From NCBI RefSeq assembly GCF_014843355.1, contig NZ_CP062137.1:1922001-1986000 (forward strand): a DNA stretch of 64,000 nucleotides. The letters are read 5' to 3'. The translations under genes were made by a program, and so were the position numbers. Shown here piece after piece: positions 47,176 to 57,382 of the stretch; the first letter of the stretch is position 1; each line of letters begins with the position of its first letter. The notes under the pieces were generated by a model. The model was not told the DNA's origin. It ran no database searches and was given only the letters and a program-made list of their open reading frames with translations. The DNA comes from Actinobacillus sp. GY-402. Lineage in GTDB: Bacteria > Pseudomonadota > Gammaproteobacteria > Enterobacterales > Pasteurellaceae.

Positions 47176-47191
47176 ACGGAAACGTTTGCGC
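47176..47191. promoter_or_regulatory. PurR operator upstream of purL
   Basis: ACGGAAACGTTTGCGC matches the PurR palindrome ACGCAAACGTTTGCGT at 14 of 16 positions. It lies 80 bases before the purL start codon. PurR with hypoxanthine or guanine would repress. Confidence 0.7.
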
Positions 47192-47315
47192 GCAATCGTT
47201 TGAATGAAAAAACGGCGATAAAATAAAAAAGTGCGGTCAAAAAAACAAAAGTTTTTTACCTAATCTTTGGCGGAAACGCATTCTCTCAAAACACGTCGGA
47301 AAAGCCGAGATTAAA

Positions 47316-47418
47316 AAACGTTGCCTTTTTTTATTCGCAATCCTTTTAAGGATTGCTCTCCCAAGGGCCGTTGGCAAAGCCAACGTTCAAAAAGCGATGC
47401 TTTTTGTGACCGCACTTT
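47316..47418. repeat. Structured intergenic repeat, copy B
   Basis: The counterpart of 33585-33700. Hairpins GCAATCC-TTTTAA-GGATTGC and CGTTGGC-AAA-GCCAACG are perfect here; several differences from copy A fall in paired stem positions. It ends in GTGACCGCACTTTT, a USS. It lies just after the pyrE stop and may terminate pyrE. Confidence 0.65.
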
Positions 47419-47426
47419 TGCTGAAA

Positions 47427-48071
47427 TCAGGCGACGCCGAATTGTTCGCGATAGGCTTTCATCGCCGGCAAATACTGATTGTATCGGCCGTCGGTTTCGA
47501 GGAAAGCGAGTAAATCATCCAAATCGATAATGGACAGCACGCGGCATTGATAATCCCGTTCCACTTCCTGAACCGCGGACAGTTCGCCTTTGCCGCGTTC
47601 TTTGCGGTTTAAGGCGATCAGCACGGCGCCGAGCGTCGCGCCGTTTTGCGCGATAATATCCATGGCTTCGCGAATGGCGGTGCCGGCGGTGATGACGTCG
47701 TCCACCAATAACACCTTGCCCTGCAACGGCGAACCGATAAGGTTGCCGCCTTCGCCGTGATCTTTCGCTTCTTTGCGGTTAAAGCACACGGGTTTGTCCA
47801 AGCCGAATCGATTGAACAACGCCACGGATACCGTGGTGCCGATAGGAATGCCTTTGTAGGCGGGCCCGAAAATTACGTCGTAATTCAGTTGATTGGCTTG
47901 AATCGCCGCCGCATAAAATTCGCCTAAACGGGCTAAATCGGCGCCGGTGTTAAACAGACCTGCGTTAAAGAAATACGGGCTGACGCGACCGGATTTTAAG
48001 GTGAACTCGCCGAAACGCAACACATTACGGTCGAGGGCGAATTTGATGAATTCGATTTTGTAATCCTGCAT
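47427..48071 (-). CDS. pyrE: Orotate phosphoribosyltransferase
   Basis: 213 aa from [20 protein letters not shown], equal to E. coli PyrE, with CAGGAGTTTTTT before it; the start at 48110 is rejected. The PRPP-binding motif [18 protein letters not shown] and [16 protein letters not shown] are family signatures. It makes OMP in pyrimidine synthesis. It follows rph by 28 bases, the conserved rph-pyrE pair. Confidence 0.97.
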   Translation of the reverse strand: MQDYKIEFIKFALDRNVLRFGEFTLKSGRVSPYFFNAGLFNTGADLARLGEFYAAAIQANQLNYDVIFGPAYKGIPIGTTVSVALFNRFGLDKPVCFNRKEAKDHGEGGNLIGSPLQGKVLLVDDVITAGTAIREAMDIIAQNGATLGAVLIALNRKERGKGELSAVQEVERDYQCRVLSIIDLDDLLAFLETDGRYNQYLPAMKAYREQFGVA

Positions 48072-48099
48072 AAAAAACTCCTGAAAAATCGCCCGCACT

Positions 48100-48816
48100 T
48101 TACGCGGCAAGCGCCGCCCGTTGCGCGGCGAAAATTTGGTCGCAGCCTTGTTTTGCCAGGTCGAGCAGGGTTAACAGTTCTTCGTGGCTGAACGGTTCGC
48201 CTTCCGCCGTGCCCTGCACTTCGATCATGCGACCGTCTTCCATCATCACCACGTTCATATCGGTTTCCGCGGCGGAATCTTCCACATATTCCAAATCGCA
48301 CACCGGCGTGCCGTCCACAATGCCTACGGAAACGGCGGCCACCAGGCCTTTCAGCGGGTTGGCGGTTAAGGTGCCGTTTTCCACTAAGCCGTTAATGGCG
48401 TCGATCAACGCCACGCAGGCGCCGGTGATGGAGGCCGTGCGCGTGCCGCCGTCCGCCTGAATCACATCGCAGTCCAGCGTGACGGAACGCTCGCCGAGGG
48501 CTTCCAAATCCACCATGGCGCGCAGGGAACGGGCGATTAAACGCTGAATTTCCATGGTGCGTCCGCCTTGTTTGCCTTTTGCCGCTTCGCGCTGCATGCG
48601 GCTGTAAGTGGAACGCGGCAACATGCCGTATTCCGCCGTCACCCAGCCTTGTCCCAGGCCTTTTAAAAAGCGCGGCACGCTGTCTTCCACCGTGGCGGTG
48701 CACAGCACTTTGGTATCGCCGAATTCCACCAAGACGGAACCTTCGGCATGTTTGGTGTAATGACGGGTAATTTTAATCGGACGGGGTTGATTATTCGCTC
48801 TGTTATTCGGACGCAT
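48100..48816 (-). CDS. rph: RNase PH
   Basis: 238 aa from [20 protein letters not shown], with AAGGAATACAGA before it. A phosphorolytic 3'-5' exoribonuclease that trims tRNA 3' ends. [20 protein letters not shown] and [20 protein letters not shown] are family motifs, and length matches E. coli exactly. It is divergent from yicC. Confidence 0.97.
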   Translation of the reverse strand: MRPNNRANNQPRPIKITRHYTKHAEGSVLVEFGDTKVLCTATVEDSVPRFLKGLGQGWVTAEYGMLPRSTYSRMQREAAKGKQGGRTMEIQRLIARSLRAMVDLEALGERSVTLDCDVIQADGGTRTASITGACVALIDAINGLVENGTLTANPLKGLVAAVSVGIVDGTPVCDLEYVEDSAAETDMNVVMMEDGRMIEVQGTAEGEPFSHEELLTLLDLAKQGCDQIFAAQRAALAA

Positions 48817-48976
48817 TCTGTATTCCTTGCTTGTCATAAAAGTGCGGTCATTTTAGCACGCAAAACGCCATAAACGAAATTCAATGCGGGTAAATCCCTT
48901 ACAAATTAAGCGTTTTTCTTTGCCGCGTTTCACAGTAGAATAGGCGCGGTAAATTGATATACAAGGAGAAAGCAAT

Positions 48977-49840
48977 ATGATTTACAGCATGACCGCCTTT
49001 GCCCGTCACGAAATTAAAAAAGACTGGGGCAACGCCGTGTGGGAAATCCGTTCGGTGAATCAACGTTATCTGGAAAATTTTTTCCGTTTGCCGGAACAGT
49101 TCCGAGGGCTGGAAAATACTCTGCGCGAGAAGCTGCGTCAGCATTTAACCCGCGGTAAAATCGAATGCAGTTTGCGTATTGAAAGTCAGAAAATGATGAG
49201 CGCAAAATTGAATCTGAATAAAGAATTTGCCGAACAGGTGATTCAATCGCTTAAATGGATTAAAGCCGCCGCCGGCGAAGGCGAATTGAATCCGGCGGAC
49301 GTGCTGCGTTATCCGGGCGTGGTGGAAACGCCGGAGCAGGATTTAGACGCCATCAGCCAGGATTTACTGGTGGCCTTTGACGAATTATTGCAGGAATTCA
49401 TCGCCATGCGCGGACGCGAAGGGGAAAAATTACACGACGTTATCCGCCAGCGGCTGGACGCCATTTCCGCGGAAGCGGACAAAGTGCGGTCGCAAATGCC
49501 GACGATTTTACAATGGCAGCGCGAACGCTTATTACAACGTTTCGAAGAAATTCAGCTGCAGCCGGATCCGACCCGGTTAGAGCAGGAAATGATTTTACTG
49601 GCGCAACGAGTGGATGTGGCGGAAGAGCTCGATCGGCTACAAATGCACGTGAAAGAAACCGCGTCCATTCTGAAAAAAGGCGGCGCCGTCGGTCGCAAGC
49701 TGGATTTTATGATGCAGGAATTAAACCGTGAATCCAACACGCTGGCTTCCAAATCCATCAACGCCGACATCACGGCTTCCGCGGTGGAATTAAAAGTATT
49801 AATCGAACAAATGCGCGAACAAATCCAAAATCTGGAGTAA
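48977..49840 (+). CDS. yicC: YicC-family endoribonuclease
   Basis: 287 aa. It starts MIYSMTAFARHEIKKDWGNA, with AAGGAGAAAGCAAT in front. The conserved EIRSVNQRYLENFFRLPE and the C-terminal GRKLDFMMQELNRESNTLAS with SVELKVLIEQMREQIQN-like ending define the family. E. coli YicC has been linked to RNA turnover and RyhB decay. A USS (AAGTGCGGTC) is embedded in the coding region. Divergent from rph; ygfZ follows two bases after its stop. Confidence 0.93.
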   Translation: MIYSMTAFARHEIKKDWGNAVWEIRSVNQRYLENFFRLPEQFRGLENTLREKLRQHLTRGKIECSLRIESQKMMSAKLNLNKEFAEQVIQSLKWIKAAAGEGELNPADVLRYPGVVETPEQDLDAISQDLLVAFDELLQEFIAMRGREGEKLHDVIRQRLDAISAEADKVRSQMPTILQWQRERLLQRFEEIQLQPDPTRLEQEMILLAQRVDVAEELDRLQMHVKETASILKKGGAVGRKLDFMMQELNRESNTLASKSINADITASAVELKVLIEQMREQIQNLE

Positions 49841-49842
49841 AC

Positions 49843-50667
49843 ATGACGCAATTCATTGAATTAAGCCAATATACCTTAATCGTTATCGCAGGCGAAGAGG
49901 CGGAAACCTATTTGCAAGGGCAGTTGACGACGGACGTCACCGCTCTTGCCGTGGGAGATTCCACGCTCACCGCCCATTGTGATCCGAAAGGTAAAGTGAG
50001 CGCCGTTTTCCGTTTGATTCGGGTAGCCGAACAACGTTTTTACGCGTTAATCAGAACCTGTTTATTGCCTCTCGCCCTTGATCAACTGAAAAAATATGCG
50101 GTGTTTTCGAAAGTCACCTTTGCGCAGGAAAACGAAGCCAAACTGGTGGGCGTTATCGGCGAAACAACTCTGCCTGCGCAGGCCGCATTCGGCAATCGCG
50201 CGATTTTGATTAACCCGCAAAGTGCGGTCGATTTTAACGAAGTTTTTAGCGTCTGGGATTTGGCGGATATGCAGCAAGGCTATCCGATTTTAACGGACAA
50301 ATCACAACTGGAATTTATTCCGCAAGCCCTGAACTTACAGGCGATAGAACAAGCCATATCCTTCCGTAAAGGCTGTTACATCGGACAGGAAACGGTAGCA
50401 CGCGCCAAATACCGCGGCGCCAACAAACGGGCGATGTTTAGCTTCCGAGCCGCGACGGATTTCACCCCGGCGACAGGCGGCGAAATCGAAATGCGACTGG
50501 AAAGCGGCTGGCGCAAAACCGGCACTATTCTCAGCACCGTTCATGCCGACGGAAAATTATGGCTGCAAGCGGTGTTAAACCGTTTTGAAGGCAACCCGGA
50601 ATTCCGCCTGGCGGAAAATCAGGTTCCCCTTGAATTACAGCCGTTGCCGTATGGGTTAGAGGATTAA
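49843..50667 (+). CDS. ygfZ: Folate-binding protein YgfZ (Fe-S cluster maintenance)
   Basis: 274 aa GcvT-like protein. The family motif K-G-C-Y-I-G-Q-E-T around residue 178 holds the essential Cys. LQGQLTTDVTAL near residue 24 is also typical. It aids certain Fe-S enzymes in a folate-dependent way. TCTGGAGTAAAC precedes the ATG, overlapping the end of yicC, so the two are translated together. Contains an internal USS. Confidence 0.92.
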   Translation: MTQFIELSQYTLIVIAGEEAETYLQGQLTTDVTALAVGDSTLTAHCDPKGKVSAVFRLIRVAEQRFYALIRTCLLPLALDQLKKYAVFSKVTFAQENEAKLVGVIGETTLPAQAAFGNRAILINPQSAVDFNEVFSVWDLADMQQGYPILTDKSQLEFIPQALNLQAIEQAISFRKGCYIGQETVARAKYRGANKRAMFSFRAATDFTPATGGEIEMRLESGWRKTGTILSTVHADGKLWLQAVLNRFEGNPEFRLAENQVPLELQPLPYGLED

Positions 50668-50682
50668 AACGGCATAACAGAC

Positions 50683-50725
50683 AAAAGTGCGGGCAAAAAA
50701 CTTTCGTTTTTTTACCCGCACTTTA
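50683..50725. terminator. Variant-USS terminator between ygfZ and ilvA
   Basis: AAAGTGCGGG (50684-50693) and CCCGCACTTT (50715-50724) with inner A and T runs around CTTTCG. Both arms carry the G-variant. It can serve both convergent genes. Confidence 0.85.
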
Positions 50726-50752
50726 TTGGTCGTTGACCTTTTTAGCCCGCCG

Positions 50753-52291
50753 TTACAGCAGAAAATAACGATAAGCCGGGCTGTTTGTGACGTCCTGATA
50801 ACCGTAACCGAGGGCCTGCAAATGCTGATTGAATGCCTGTAAATCGCCGTCGTCGATTTGGAAACCGGCCAGCACATCGCCGTAATCCGCGCCATGTCCG
50901 CGATAATGGAACAGCGAAATATTGGCCTTGGTGGTGCCCAGCGTTTCCAGGAATTTCAACAGCGCGCCTTTCTGTTCCGGAAATTCGAAACTGTAAAGCC
51001 GTTCCTTGAGCGGGCTGGACGAACGCCCGCCAATCATATAACGCACATGGGTTTTGGCGATTTCGTCGTCGGATAAATCCTGCACGTCGTAACCGCCCTG
51101 TTTGAGTTGGGCTAAAATCGCCGCTTTTTCTTCGGCGCCGGTAATCCGAACCCCGACGAAAATGCGCGCCTGTCGTTCGTCCGCATAGCGGTAGTTAAAT
51201 TCCGTCACCGCATTTTGTCCTAGAATCTGACAGAATTTCAAAAAGCTGCCCCGTTGCTCCGGAATGGTCACGGCAAATAAGGCTTCGTTTTGTTCGCCGA
51301 TTTCACAACGTTCGGACACATAACGCAAAGTGTGAAAATTCAGATTGGCGCCGGAAAGCACGTTCACCAGCGTTTCGCCTTTAATCCGACGTTCTTTTAC
51401 GTATTTTTTCAATCCCGCCAAAGATAAGGCGCCGGAAGGCTCGGACACCGCGCGCACGTTTTCAAACATATCTTTCATGGCGGCGCAGATTTCATCGCCG
51501 TCAACGGTAATCACTTCGTCCAGATATTGCTGACAAACGCGGAAGGTTTCGTCGCCGATACGTTTCACCGCCACCCCGTCGGCAAACAAGCCGACGCGTT
51601 CCAAATCCACCGGTTTGCCGGCTTCCAAAGCGGCTTTCAGACAGGCGGAATCTTCCGCTTCCACGCCAATCACTTTAATTTCCGGCATTAACTGTTTGAT
51701 TAGCACCGCAATGCCCGCCGCCAAACCGCCGCCGCCCACCGGCACGAATACGCGATCGACGCGGCTGTTTTGCTGAATAATTTCCATGCCGATGGAACCC
51801 TGACCGGCGATCACGGCGGGATGATCAAAAGGCGGAATAAATGTCATGCGTTTGCTTTCGGACAGTTCCACCGCTTTGGCTTTGGCTTCATCGAAATTGG
51901 CGCCGTACAACAACACTTCGCCGCCGAAACCGCGCACGGCGTCCACTTTAATGGACGGCGTGTTCTGCGGCATCACGATTAAGGCGCGAATACCGGCGTT
52001 TTTGGCGGATAGCGCCACGCCCTGCGCATGGTTGCCGGCGGAAGCGGTGATGACGCCCGCCACTTTCTGTTCCGGCGCAAGACCGGCGATCATGGCATAA
52101 GCTCCGCGCAATTTGAAGCTGTGCACCGGCTGGCGATCTTCCCGTTTCACAAAAATCCGGTTTTCCAGTTTTTCCGACAATTTCGGCATAGCCTGCAGCG
52201 GCGTGACCTGCGCCAGTTCATATACCTTTGAACTTAACACCGCTCTGAGATATTCCGAGCCGATTGGTTGTTTTGATAAGTTATTCGTCAT
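50753..52291 (-). CDS. ilvA: Threonine dehydratase (biosynthetic)
   Basis: 512 aa. PLP enzyme making 2-oxobutanoate for isoleucine. The PLP Lys is K60 in VHSFKLRGAY, and the glycine-rich phosphate loop is VPVGGGGLAAG. Two C-terminal ACT-like regulatory domains (from about residue 330) carry feedback inhibition by isoleucine. CGGAATAAATT precedes the ATG. It is separated from ilvD by the ZIP transporter gene. Confidence 0.96.
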   Translation of the reverse strand: MTNNLSKQPIGSEYLRAVLSSKVYELAQVTPLQAMPKLSEKLENRIFVKREDRQPVHSFKLRGAYAMIAGLAPEQKVAGVITASAGNHAQGVALSAKNAGIRALIVMPQNTPSIKVDAVRGFGGEVLLYGANFDEAKAKAVELSESKRMTFIPPFDHPAVIAGQGSIGMEIIQQNSRVDRVFVPVGGGGLAAGIAVLIKQLMPEIKVIGVEAEDSACLKAALEAGKPVDLERVGLFADGVAVKRIGDETFRVCQQYLDEVITVDGDEICAAMKDMFENVRAVSEPSGALSLAGLKKYVKERRIKGETLVNVLSGANLNFHTLRYVSERCEIGEQNEALFAVTIPEQRGSFLKFCQILGQNAVTEFNYRYADERQARIFVGVRITGAEEKAAILAQLKQGGYDVQDLSDDEIAKTHVRYMIGGRSSSPLKERLYSFEFPEQKGALLKFLETLGTTKANISLFHYRGHGADYGDVLAGFQIDDGDLQAFNQHLQALGYGYQDVTNSPAYRYFLL

Positions 52292-52433
52292 AATTTATTC
52301 CGTTTTTCTTTTTATTTTTCATTTTCCGAGCAATTGCCGAACCGGCTTTTTTGTTGCTTGCCGGCGCTGAAAACCGGTTGCAAAAACATTGAAATTTTTG
52401 ACCGCACTTTTACCGTTGATGAAAGGTAAAGCC

Positions 52434-53264
52434 CTAACCCAACGCCACGTCCAACACCATCATCACCACAAATCCCAGCATTAATCCCATGGTGGCGCTG
52501 TCGCCGTAGCCGTTGCATTGGGATTCAGGAATCAATTCTTCCACCACCACGAAAATCATCGCGCCGGCGGCGAAGGCTAAGGCGTAAGGTAAAACGGATG
52601 ACATGGACATCACAAATGCGGCACCCAGCACCGCGCCGATAGGTTCGACAACGGCGGACATAGAACCGTACCAGAACGCTTTCCCGCGGCTGTTGCCTTC
52701 GGCGCGAATCGGCAATGACAGCGCCGCACCTTCGGGAATGTTCTGCAAACCGATCCCCACAGCCAGACTGACGGCGCCCATTAAGGACAAGCCCATGTCC
52801 GTCGTTTGCGACGCCAAAGCGCCGAAAGTCACGCCGATCGCCAATCCTTCCGGAAAATTATGAATGGTGATGGCCAAAAACAGCAGGGTGGATTTCGATA
52901 GTTTTTGCTTGTACGCGGGCAGTCCTTCCGCCTCTTCAACAGGCATATTTAAGTGCAAATGCGGCACGAATTTGTCGATCAGACGCAAACAATAACCGCC
53001 GGCAATAAAGCCGACCGCCACCGGCACCCACGCCCATTTGCCGTAATCCGCCTCCGCATAATCCAGCGCAGGATTAAGCAGCGACCAGAAAGACGCGGCA
53101 ATCATCACACCGGCGGCGGCTCCCATCAGGATATCGAGCAATTTGCGGTCCACATGCTTGAAGAAATATACAAATGCCGAGCCGAAAACGGTACAACCCC
53201 AGGTAAACAAACCGGCGACAAATGCCTGACAAACGGGATTCAACGACAAGAAATAATCAACCAT
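52434..53264 (-). CDS. ZIP-family metal transporter
   Basis: 276 aa with eight predicted membrane segments and a His-containing loop (KFVPHLHLNMPVEEAEG). The conserved TM4 and TM5 metal sites are TIHNFPEGLAIGVTFGA and GLQNIPEGAALSLPI. It is closer to GufA/ZIP11-type than to E. coli ZupT. It likely imports zinc or other divalent metals. AGGGAGAAAAG precedes the ATG. It sits between ilvA and ilvD, with a terminator on the ilvD side, so it is an independent unit or is co-transcribed with ilvA. Confidence 0.9.
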   Translation of the reverse strand: MVDYFLSLNPVCQAFVAGLFTWGCTVFGSAFVYFFKHVDRKLLDILMGAAAGVMIAASFWSLLNPALDYAEADYGKWAWVPVAVGFIAGGYCLRLIDKFVPHLHLNMPVEEAEGLPAYKQKLSKSTLLFLAITIHNFPEGLAIGVTFGALASQTTDMGLSLMGAVSLAVGIGLQNIPEGAALSLPIRAEGNSRGKAFWYGSMSAVVEPIGAVLGAAFVMSMSSVLPYALAFAAGAMIFVVVEELIPESQCNGYGDSATMGLMLGFVVMMVLDVALG

Positions 53265-53290
53265 TCACTTTTCTCCCTATCCTGATACAA

Positions 53291-53323
53291 ATAAAAGTGC
53301 GGTCAGAATAACCGCACTTTTTG
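53291..53323 (-). terminator. USS-pair terminator after ilvD
   Basis: AAAAGTGCGGT (53293-53303) and ACCGCACTTTT (53311-53321) form a perfect stem around CAGAATA, followed by T/A runs, directly after the ilvD stop. Confidence 0.85.
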
Positions 53324-53324
53324 C

Positions 53325-55169
53325 TTAAAGTTTTGTTTTATCGCGCACCGCACCTTTGTCCGCCGAAGTGGCGAAATGACCAAAGATTTTCAAGGCGGTG
53401 GAAACTTCGCGCTGACGATTTTCCGGTTGCCACGCCCGATCGCCTTTGGCTTCCATAGCAGCGCGGCGGGCGGCGAGTTCGTCATCGGAAATCACCAGAT
53501 TGATGGTACGGTTCGGAATGTCGATTGCAATGGAATCGTTATCCTTAACCAAACCGATGGCGCCGCCGGAGGCTGCTTCCGGTGAGGCGTGACCGATGGA
53601 TAAACCCGAAGTGCCGCCGGAGAATCGTCCGTCCGTCAATAACGCGCATTTTTTGCCTAATCCCATGGATTTCAGGTAGCTGGTCGGATACAGCATTTCC
53701 TGCATTCCGGGGCCGCCTTTCGGGCCTTCGTAACGAATCACCACGACGTGACCTTCTTTCACTTTACCGCCCAAAATGCCGGCAACGGCATCTTCCTGGC
53801 TTTCGAACACGATAGCCTTACCGGTGAATTTCCAGATGGATTCGTCGACGCCCGCGGTTTTCACGATACAGCCGTCTTCCGCAATGTTACCGAATAAAAC
53901 GGCTAAACCGCCTTCTTCCGTCACCGCATGAGCGCGATCGCGGATACAGCCGTTAGCGCGGTCGTCATCCACCGTATCCCAACGGCAATCCTGAGAAAAC
54001 GCTTCCGTAGTGCGAATGCCCGCCGGACCGGCGCGGAAGAATTTATTCAGTTTTTCGTCTTTATTGCGCATGATGTCGTATTGATTGAGCTGTTCTTCCA
54101 TGGTTAAGCCCAAAATGGTTTTCACATCACGGTGAATGAGACCGGCGCGATCCAATTCGCCCACAATGCCCATAATACCGCCGGCGCGATGAACGTCTTC
54201 CATGTGGTATTTGTTGGTGTTCGGCGCAATTTTGCTTAAGCACGGCACCACCCGGGACAAGCGGTCGATATCCGCCATTTTAAAATCGACGCCCGCTTCC
54301 TGCGCCACGGCTAACAAATGCAGCACGGTGTTGCTGGAACCGCCCATGGCGATGTCCAGACTCATGGCGTTTTCGAACGCTTCAAAGGTGGCGATGGAAC
54401 GCGGCAGAACGCTGTAATCGTCCTGTTCGTAGTGACGTTTGCAGATTTCCACGATTTTACGACCGGCTTCCAGGAATAATTGTTTGCGATCCGCATGAGT
54501 AGCTAGCATCGAACCGTTGCCCGGCAGGCTTAAACCCAACGCTTCGGTCAAACAGTTCATCGAGTTGGCGGTGAACATACCGGAACAGGCGCCGCAAGTC
54601 GGGCAGGCGCTTTTTTCAATGGCGTCCACATCGGCGTCGGACACGTTGGCATCCGCGCTTTGAATCATGGCGTCGATTAAGTCTAATTTAATCAGTTTGT
54701 CGGAAAGCTTGGTTTTTCCCGCTTCCATCGGGCCGCCGGAGACGAAAATCGTCGGAATGTTCAAACGCATTGCCGCCATTAACATTCCCGGTGTGATTTT
54801 GTCGCAGTTGGAAATACAAACCATGGCGTCGGCGCAATGCGCGTTCACCATATATTCCACGGAATCCGCGATTAAATCGCGGCTCGGCAAGGAATAAAGC
54901 ATGCCGCCGTGCCCCATGGCGATACCGTCGTCCACCGCGATAGTATTGAATTCTTTGGCGACGCCGCCCGCTTTTTCAATTTCGCGCGCAACCAGTTGCC
55001 CCATATCTTTTAAGTGAACGTGCCCCGGTACGAATTGGGTGAAGGAATTCACCACCGCAATAATCGGTTTACCGAAGTCGTTTTCTTTCATTCCCGTCGC
55101 ACGCCACAATGCGCGCGCGCCTGCCATATTTCGACCTTGTGTACTGGTCGCCGAACGTAAAACCGGCAT
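53325..55169 (-). CDS. ilvD: Dihydroxy-acid dehydratase
   Basis: 614 aa Fe-S enzyme of branched-chain amino acid synthesis. Cluster Cys residues are in [14 protein letters not shown] and [32 protein letters not shown] is the C-terminal signature. TTGGAGAGATTATT precedes the ATG. It lies 144 bases after ilvM, with a partial USS hairpin in the gap (GTGCGGTC near 55218). Confidence 0.97.
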   Translation of the reverse strand: MPVLRSATSTQGRNMAGARALWRATGMKENDFGKPIIAVVNSFTQFVPGHVHLKDMGQLVAREIEKAGGVAKEFNTIAVDDGIAMGHGGMLYSLPSRDLIADSVEYMVNAHCADAMVCISNCDKITPGMLMAAMRLNIPTIFVSGGPMEAGKTKLSDKLIKLDLIDAMIQSADANVSDADVDAIEKSACPTCGACSGMFTANSMNCLTEALGLSLPGNGSMLATHADRKQLFLEAGRKIVEICKRHYEQDDYSVLPRSIATFEAFENAMSLDIAMGGSSNTVLHLLAVAQEAGVDFKMADIDRLSRVVPCLSKIAPNTNKYHMEDVHRAGGIMGIVGELDRAGLIHRDVKTILGLTMEEQLNQYDIMRNKDEKLNKFFRAGPAGIRTTEAFSQDCRWDTVDDDRANGCIRDRAHAVTEEGGLAVLFGNIAEDGCIVKTAGVDESIWKFTGKAIVFESQEDAVAGILGGKVKEGHVVVIRYEGPKGGPGMQEMLYPTSYLKSMGLGKKCALLTDGRFSGGTSGLSIGHASPEAASGGAIGLVKDNDSIAIDIPNRTINLVISDDELAARRAAMEAKGDRAWQPENRQREVSTALKIFGHFATSADKGAVRDKTKL

Positions 55170-55313
55170 AATAATCTCTCCAAATAAATTGTTAAATTCC
55201 GACCGTTTTGATCGTCAAAGTGCGGTCAAAAAAACGAAAGTTTTTTCTCCTGATTTTTTGGCTTTATCAAGCGAGTGAAAAAGCCGATGCCGCCGCATTC
55301 GTTGCGGACGGAC

Positions 55314-55547
55314 TTATTCGCAGCTTTCGCAGGTTACGTCCACCACATCGAAAAGTTTCGCCACTTGGTTCACCAGCCGGCAAACGTCGCGTTCACCGAT
55401 AACGGTTAAATCCAGCCAGACTTTCTCATTTTCCAGCAACATTTTCATGCGGTTTACGGTGAATCCGCGGTGGCGCACGACGCGCAAAATGCGTTCCAGC
55501 ACTTCGGGACGATGATTTGCCACGATAGTCATTTCGGTTTGTGTCAT
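55314..55547 (-). CDS. ilvM: Acetolactate synthase II small subunit
   Basis: 77 aa ACT-domain subunit beginning MTQTEMTIVANHRPEVLERI, with RHRGFTVNRMKMLLENE. It has the short IlvM length rather than that of the longer IlvH/IlvN type. It pairs with IlvG. CAAGAGGCTAAAC gives the ribosome site, and the gene follows ilvG by 16 bases. Confidence 0.92.
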   Translation of the reverse strand: MTQTEMTIVANHRPEVLERILRVVRHRGFTVNRMKMLLENEKVWLDLTVIGERDVCRLVNQVAKLFDVVDVTCESCE

Positions 55548-55563
55548 GTTTAGCCTCTTGCGA

Positions 55564-57222
55564 TTAACTCATTTCTTCGATCATATCCGTGTTGCAGGCG
55601 CCGGGCGGCACCAACGGCCAAACGTTTTCGTCTTCATGAATGCAAACATGCAGGAAATAAGCGCCTTCGGCATTCAGCAATCGATCCAGCGCGGCGCTGA
55701 CGTCGCCCGCTTTTTCGATGCGTTCGCCCGCAATTCCGAAAGCGGACGCCAAAGTGACAAAATCCGGGTTGTCATCCAGCACGGTGGCGCTGTGGCGACC
55801 GTGGAAAAACAGGGATTGCCACTGACGCACCATGCCGAGGCGTTGGTTGTCAAGCAACAAAATTTTCACCGGCACGCGACCGGATTTCATCGCGCCCAGT
55901 TCCTGAATATTCATCATAATGGAACCGTCGCCGGTGACTAAAATCACATCGTCCGCAGGGCGGGCTTTTTGCGCGCCGATCGCCGCCGGCAAACCGAATC
56001 CCATGGTGCCGAAACCGGCGGAAGTGATGAAATTTTCCGGAGCGAAATGCCGCATGTGTTGCGCCGCCCACATTTGATGTTGACCGACATCGGTGACAAT
56101 CACCGCATTTTCCGCTTTGCGGCGGGATAAAGTATGAAGCAGCCAGTTCGGATTAATCTCGCCTTCGCCCTGATTTTCCTGATAAGTAAAATCGAAATCC
56201 CGTTTTAGGCGCAGCACGTCTTCGCGCCAGGGTTGAATATCCAACGCCAGAGTGAGCGCTTCCAGCGTTTGGTTCAAATCACCCTGTAAGGCAATATCCG
56301 CTTGGCGCAATTTGCTGATTTCCGCCGCATCGATGTCCGCGTGAATCACTTTCGCGTTAGTGGCGAAAGATTCCAGTTTACCGGTGACGCGATCGTCGAA
56401 ACGGGCGCCAAGCACGATTAGCAAATCCGCTTCCTGAGTGGCATAATTGGCCGCTTTGGTGCCGTGCATACCGATCATCCCCATGTAATACGGATCCGAC
56501 GGCAACACCGCGCCCAATCCTTTCAGCGTGGAAACGCTCGGAATCCGGCCGATTTCCAAAAAACGACGCAATGCCGGCACCGCATGCGCCATTCCGACAC
56601 CGCCGCCTACATAAACGATCGGGCGTTTGGAAACTTTCAATAATTCCACCGCACTTTTCAGGTTTTGCGCATTCGCGGGAGCCGGGTTTAATTTCTCCCA
56701 TACCACCGGTTGCAAGCGGGTTTCGGCGAATTGAACGTCTTTCGGAATATCAATCAAAACGGGGCCGGGTCTGCCGCTTTTGGCAATTTGGAAGGCTTTG
56801 GCGAACACATCGGGTAATTCGTCGATGTTTCGCACGATGAAACTGTGTTTGGTGCAAGCGAGGGACAAACCAAGCACATCCGCTTCCTGGAACGCGTCGG
56901 TACCAATCAGCCCGCTCCCCACCTGACCGGTAATGGCAACCACCGGAATGCTGTCCATCAGCGCGTCGCCCAGGCCGGTGATTAAATTGGTGGCGCCGGG
57001 ACCGGAAGTGGCAATGCAGACGCCGACGGTATCGTTACCGCGCGCCCGGGCGTAACCGATTGCTTCGATAGCCGCACCTTGTTCGTTACGGCAAAGAAAA
57101 TGCTCGATGCCGCTGTCGTAAAGCGCATCGTAAACGGGCATAATCGCCCCGCCCGGATAACCGAACACCGTGGTAACTCCCTGGGCTTTCAAACATTCTG
57201 TGACTAGTCTCGCACCGTTCAT
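55564..57222 (-). CDS. ilvG: Acetolactate synthase II large subunit
   Basis: 552 aa TPP enzyme. It begins [20 protein letters not shown]; the catalytic Glu lies in [20 protein letters not shown]-site regions lie in the middle domain, and the TPP/Mg motif is [14 protein letters not shown]. It condenses pyruvate (or pyruvate and 2-oxobutanoate) to acetohydroxy acids. The ORF is intact, unlike the frameshifted ilvG of E. coli K-12. ACAGGAATTTCA precedes the ATG. No leader peptide or attenuator is visible in the ~160 bases upstream. Confidence 0.96.
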   Translation of the reverse strand: MNGARLVTECLKAQGVTTVFGYPGGAIMPVYDALYDSGIEHFLCRNEQGAAIEAIGYARARGNDTVGVCIATSGPGATNLITGLGDALMDSIPVVAITGQVGSGLIGTDAFQEADVLGLSLACTKHSFIVRNIDELPDVFAKAFQIAKSGRPGPVLIDIPKDVQFAETRLQPVVWEKLNPAPANAQNLKSAVELLKVSKRPIVYVGGGVGMAHAVPALRRFLEIGRIPSVSTLKGLGAVLPSDPYYMGMIGMHGTKAANYATQEADLLIVLGARFDDRVTGKLESFATNAKVIHADIDAAEISKLRQADIALQGDLNQTLEALTLALDIQPWREDVLRLKRDFDFTYQENQGEGEINPNWLLHTLSRRKAENAVIVTDVGQHQMWAAQHMRHFAPENFITSAGFGTMGFGLPAAIGAQKARPADDVILVTGDGSIMMNIQELGAMKSGRVPVKILLLDNQRLGMVRQWQSLFFHGRHSATVLDDNPDFVTLASAFGIAGERIEKAGDVSAALDRLLNAEGAYFLHVCIHEDENVWPLVPPGACNTDMIEEMS

Positions 57223-57382
57223 TGAAATTCCTGTAAATACGATTTGTTATTATGCATTATGAATGAAAGGTCTCATTATAGCGCTCTTTCGCCTGATTCC
57301 TATCATTTATTACCGAAAGTGCGGTCAAAATTTTAATAATTTTGATATGATACGAAAAACTTTTCAGTGTAAGGATGTCAAA

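Larger units (their letters stand above)
47097..47426. other. purL-pyrE intergenic region
   Basis: 330 bases holding the purL promoter side with a PurR-like operator (47176-47191), a partial USS hairpin (AAAAAAGTGCGGTC near 47226 with GTTTTTT), and copy B of the structured intergenic repeat (47316-47418). No gene is apparent. Confidence 0.6.

Noticed and set aside
57223-57382. ilvL-like leader peptide and attenuator upstream of ilvG
   Set aside because: No short ORF rich in Ile/Val/Leu codons and no terminator/antiterminator pair is visible on the minus strand.
57223-57382. Fluoride riboswitch ahead of the HAD-crcB pair
   Set aside because: The conserved pseudoknot segments of the crcB motif are not recognisable.
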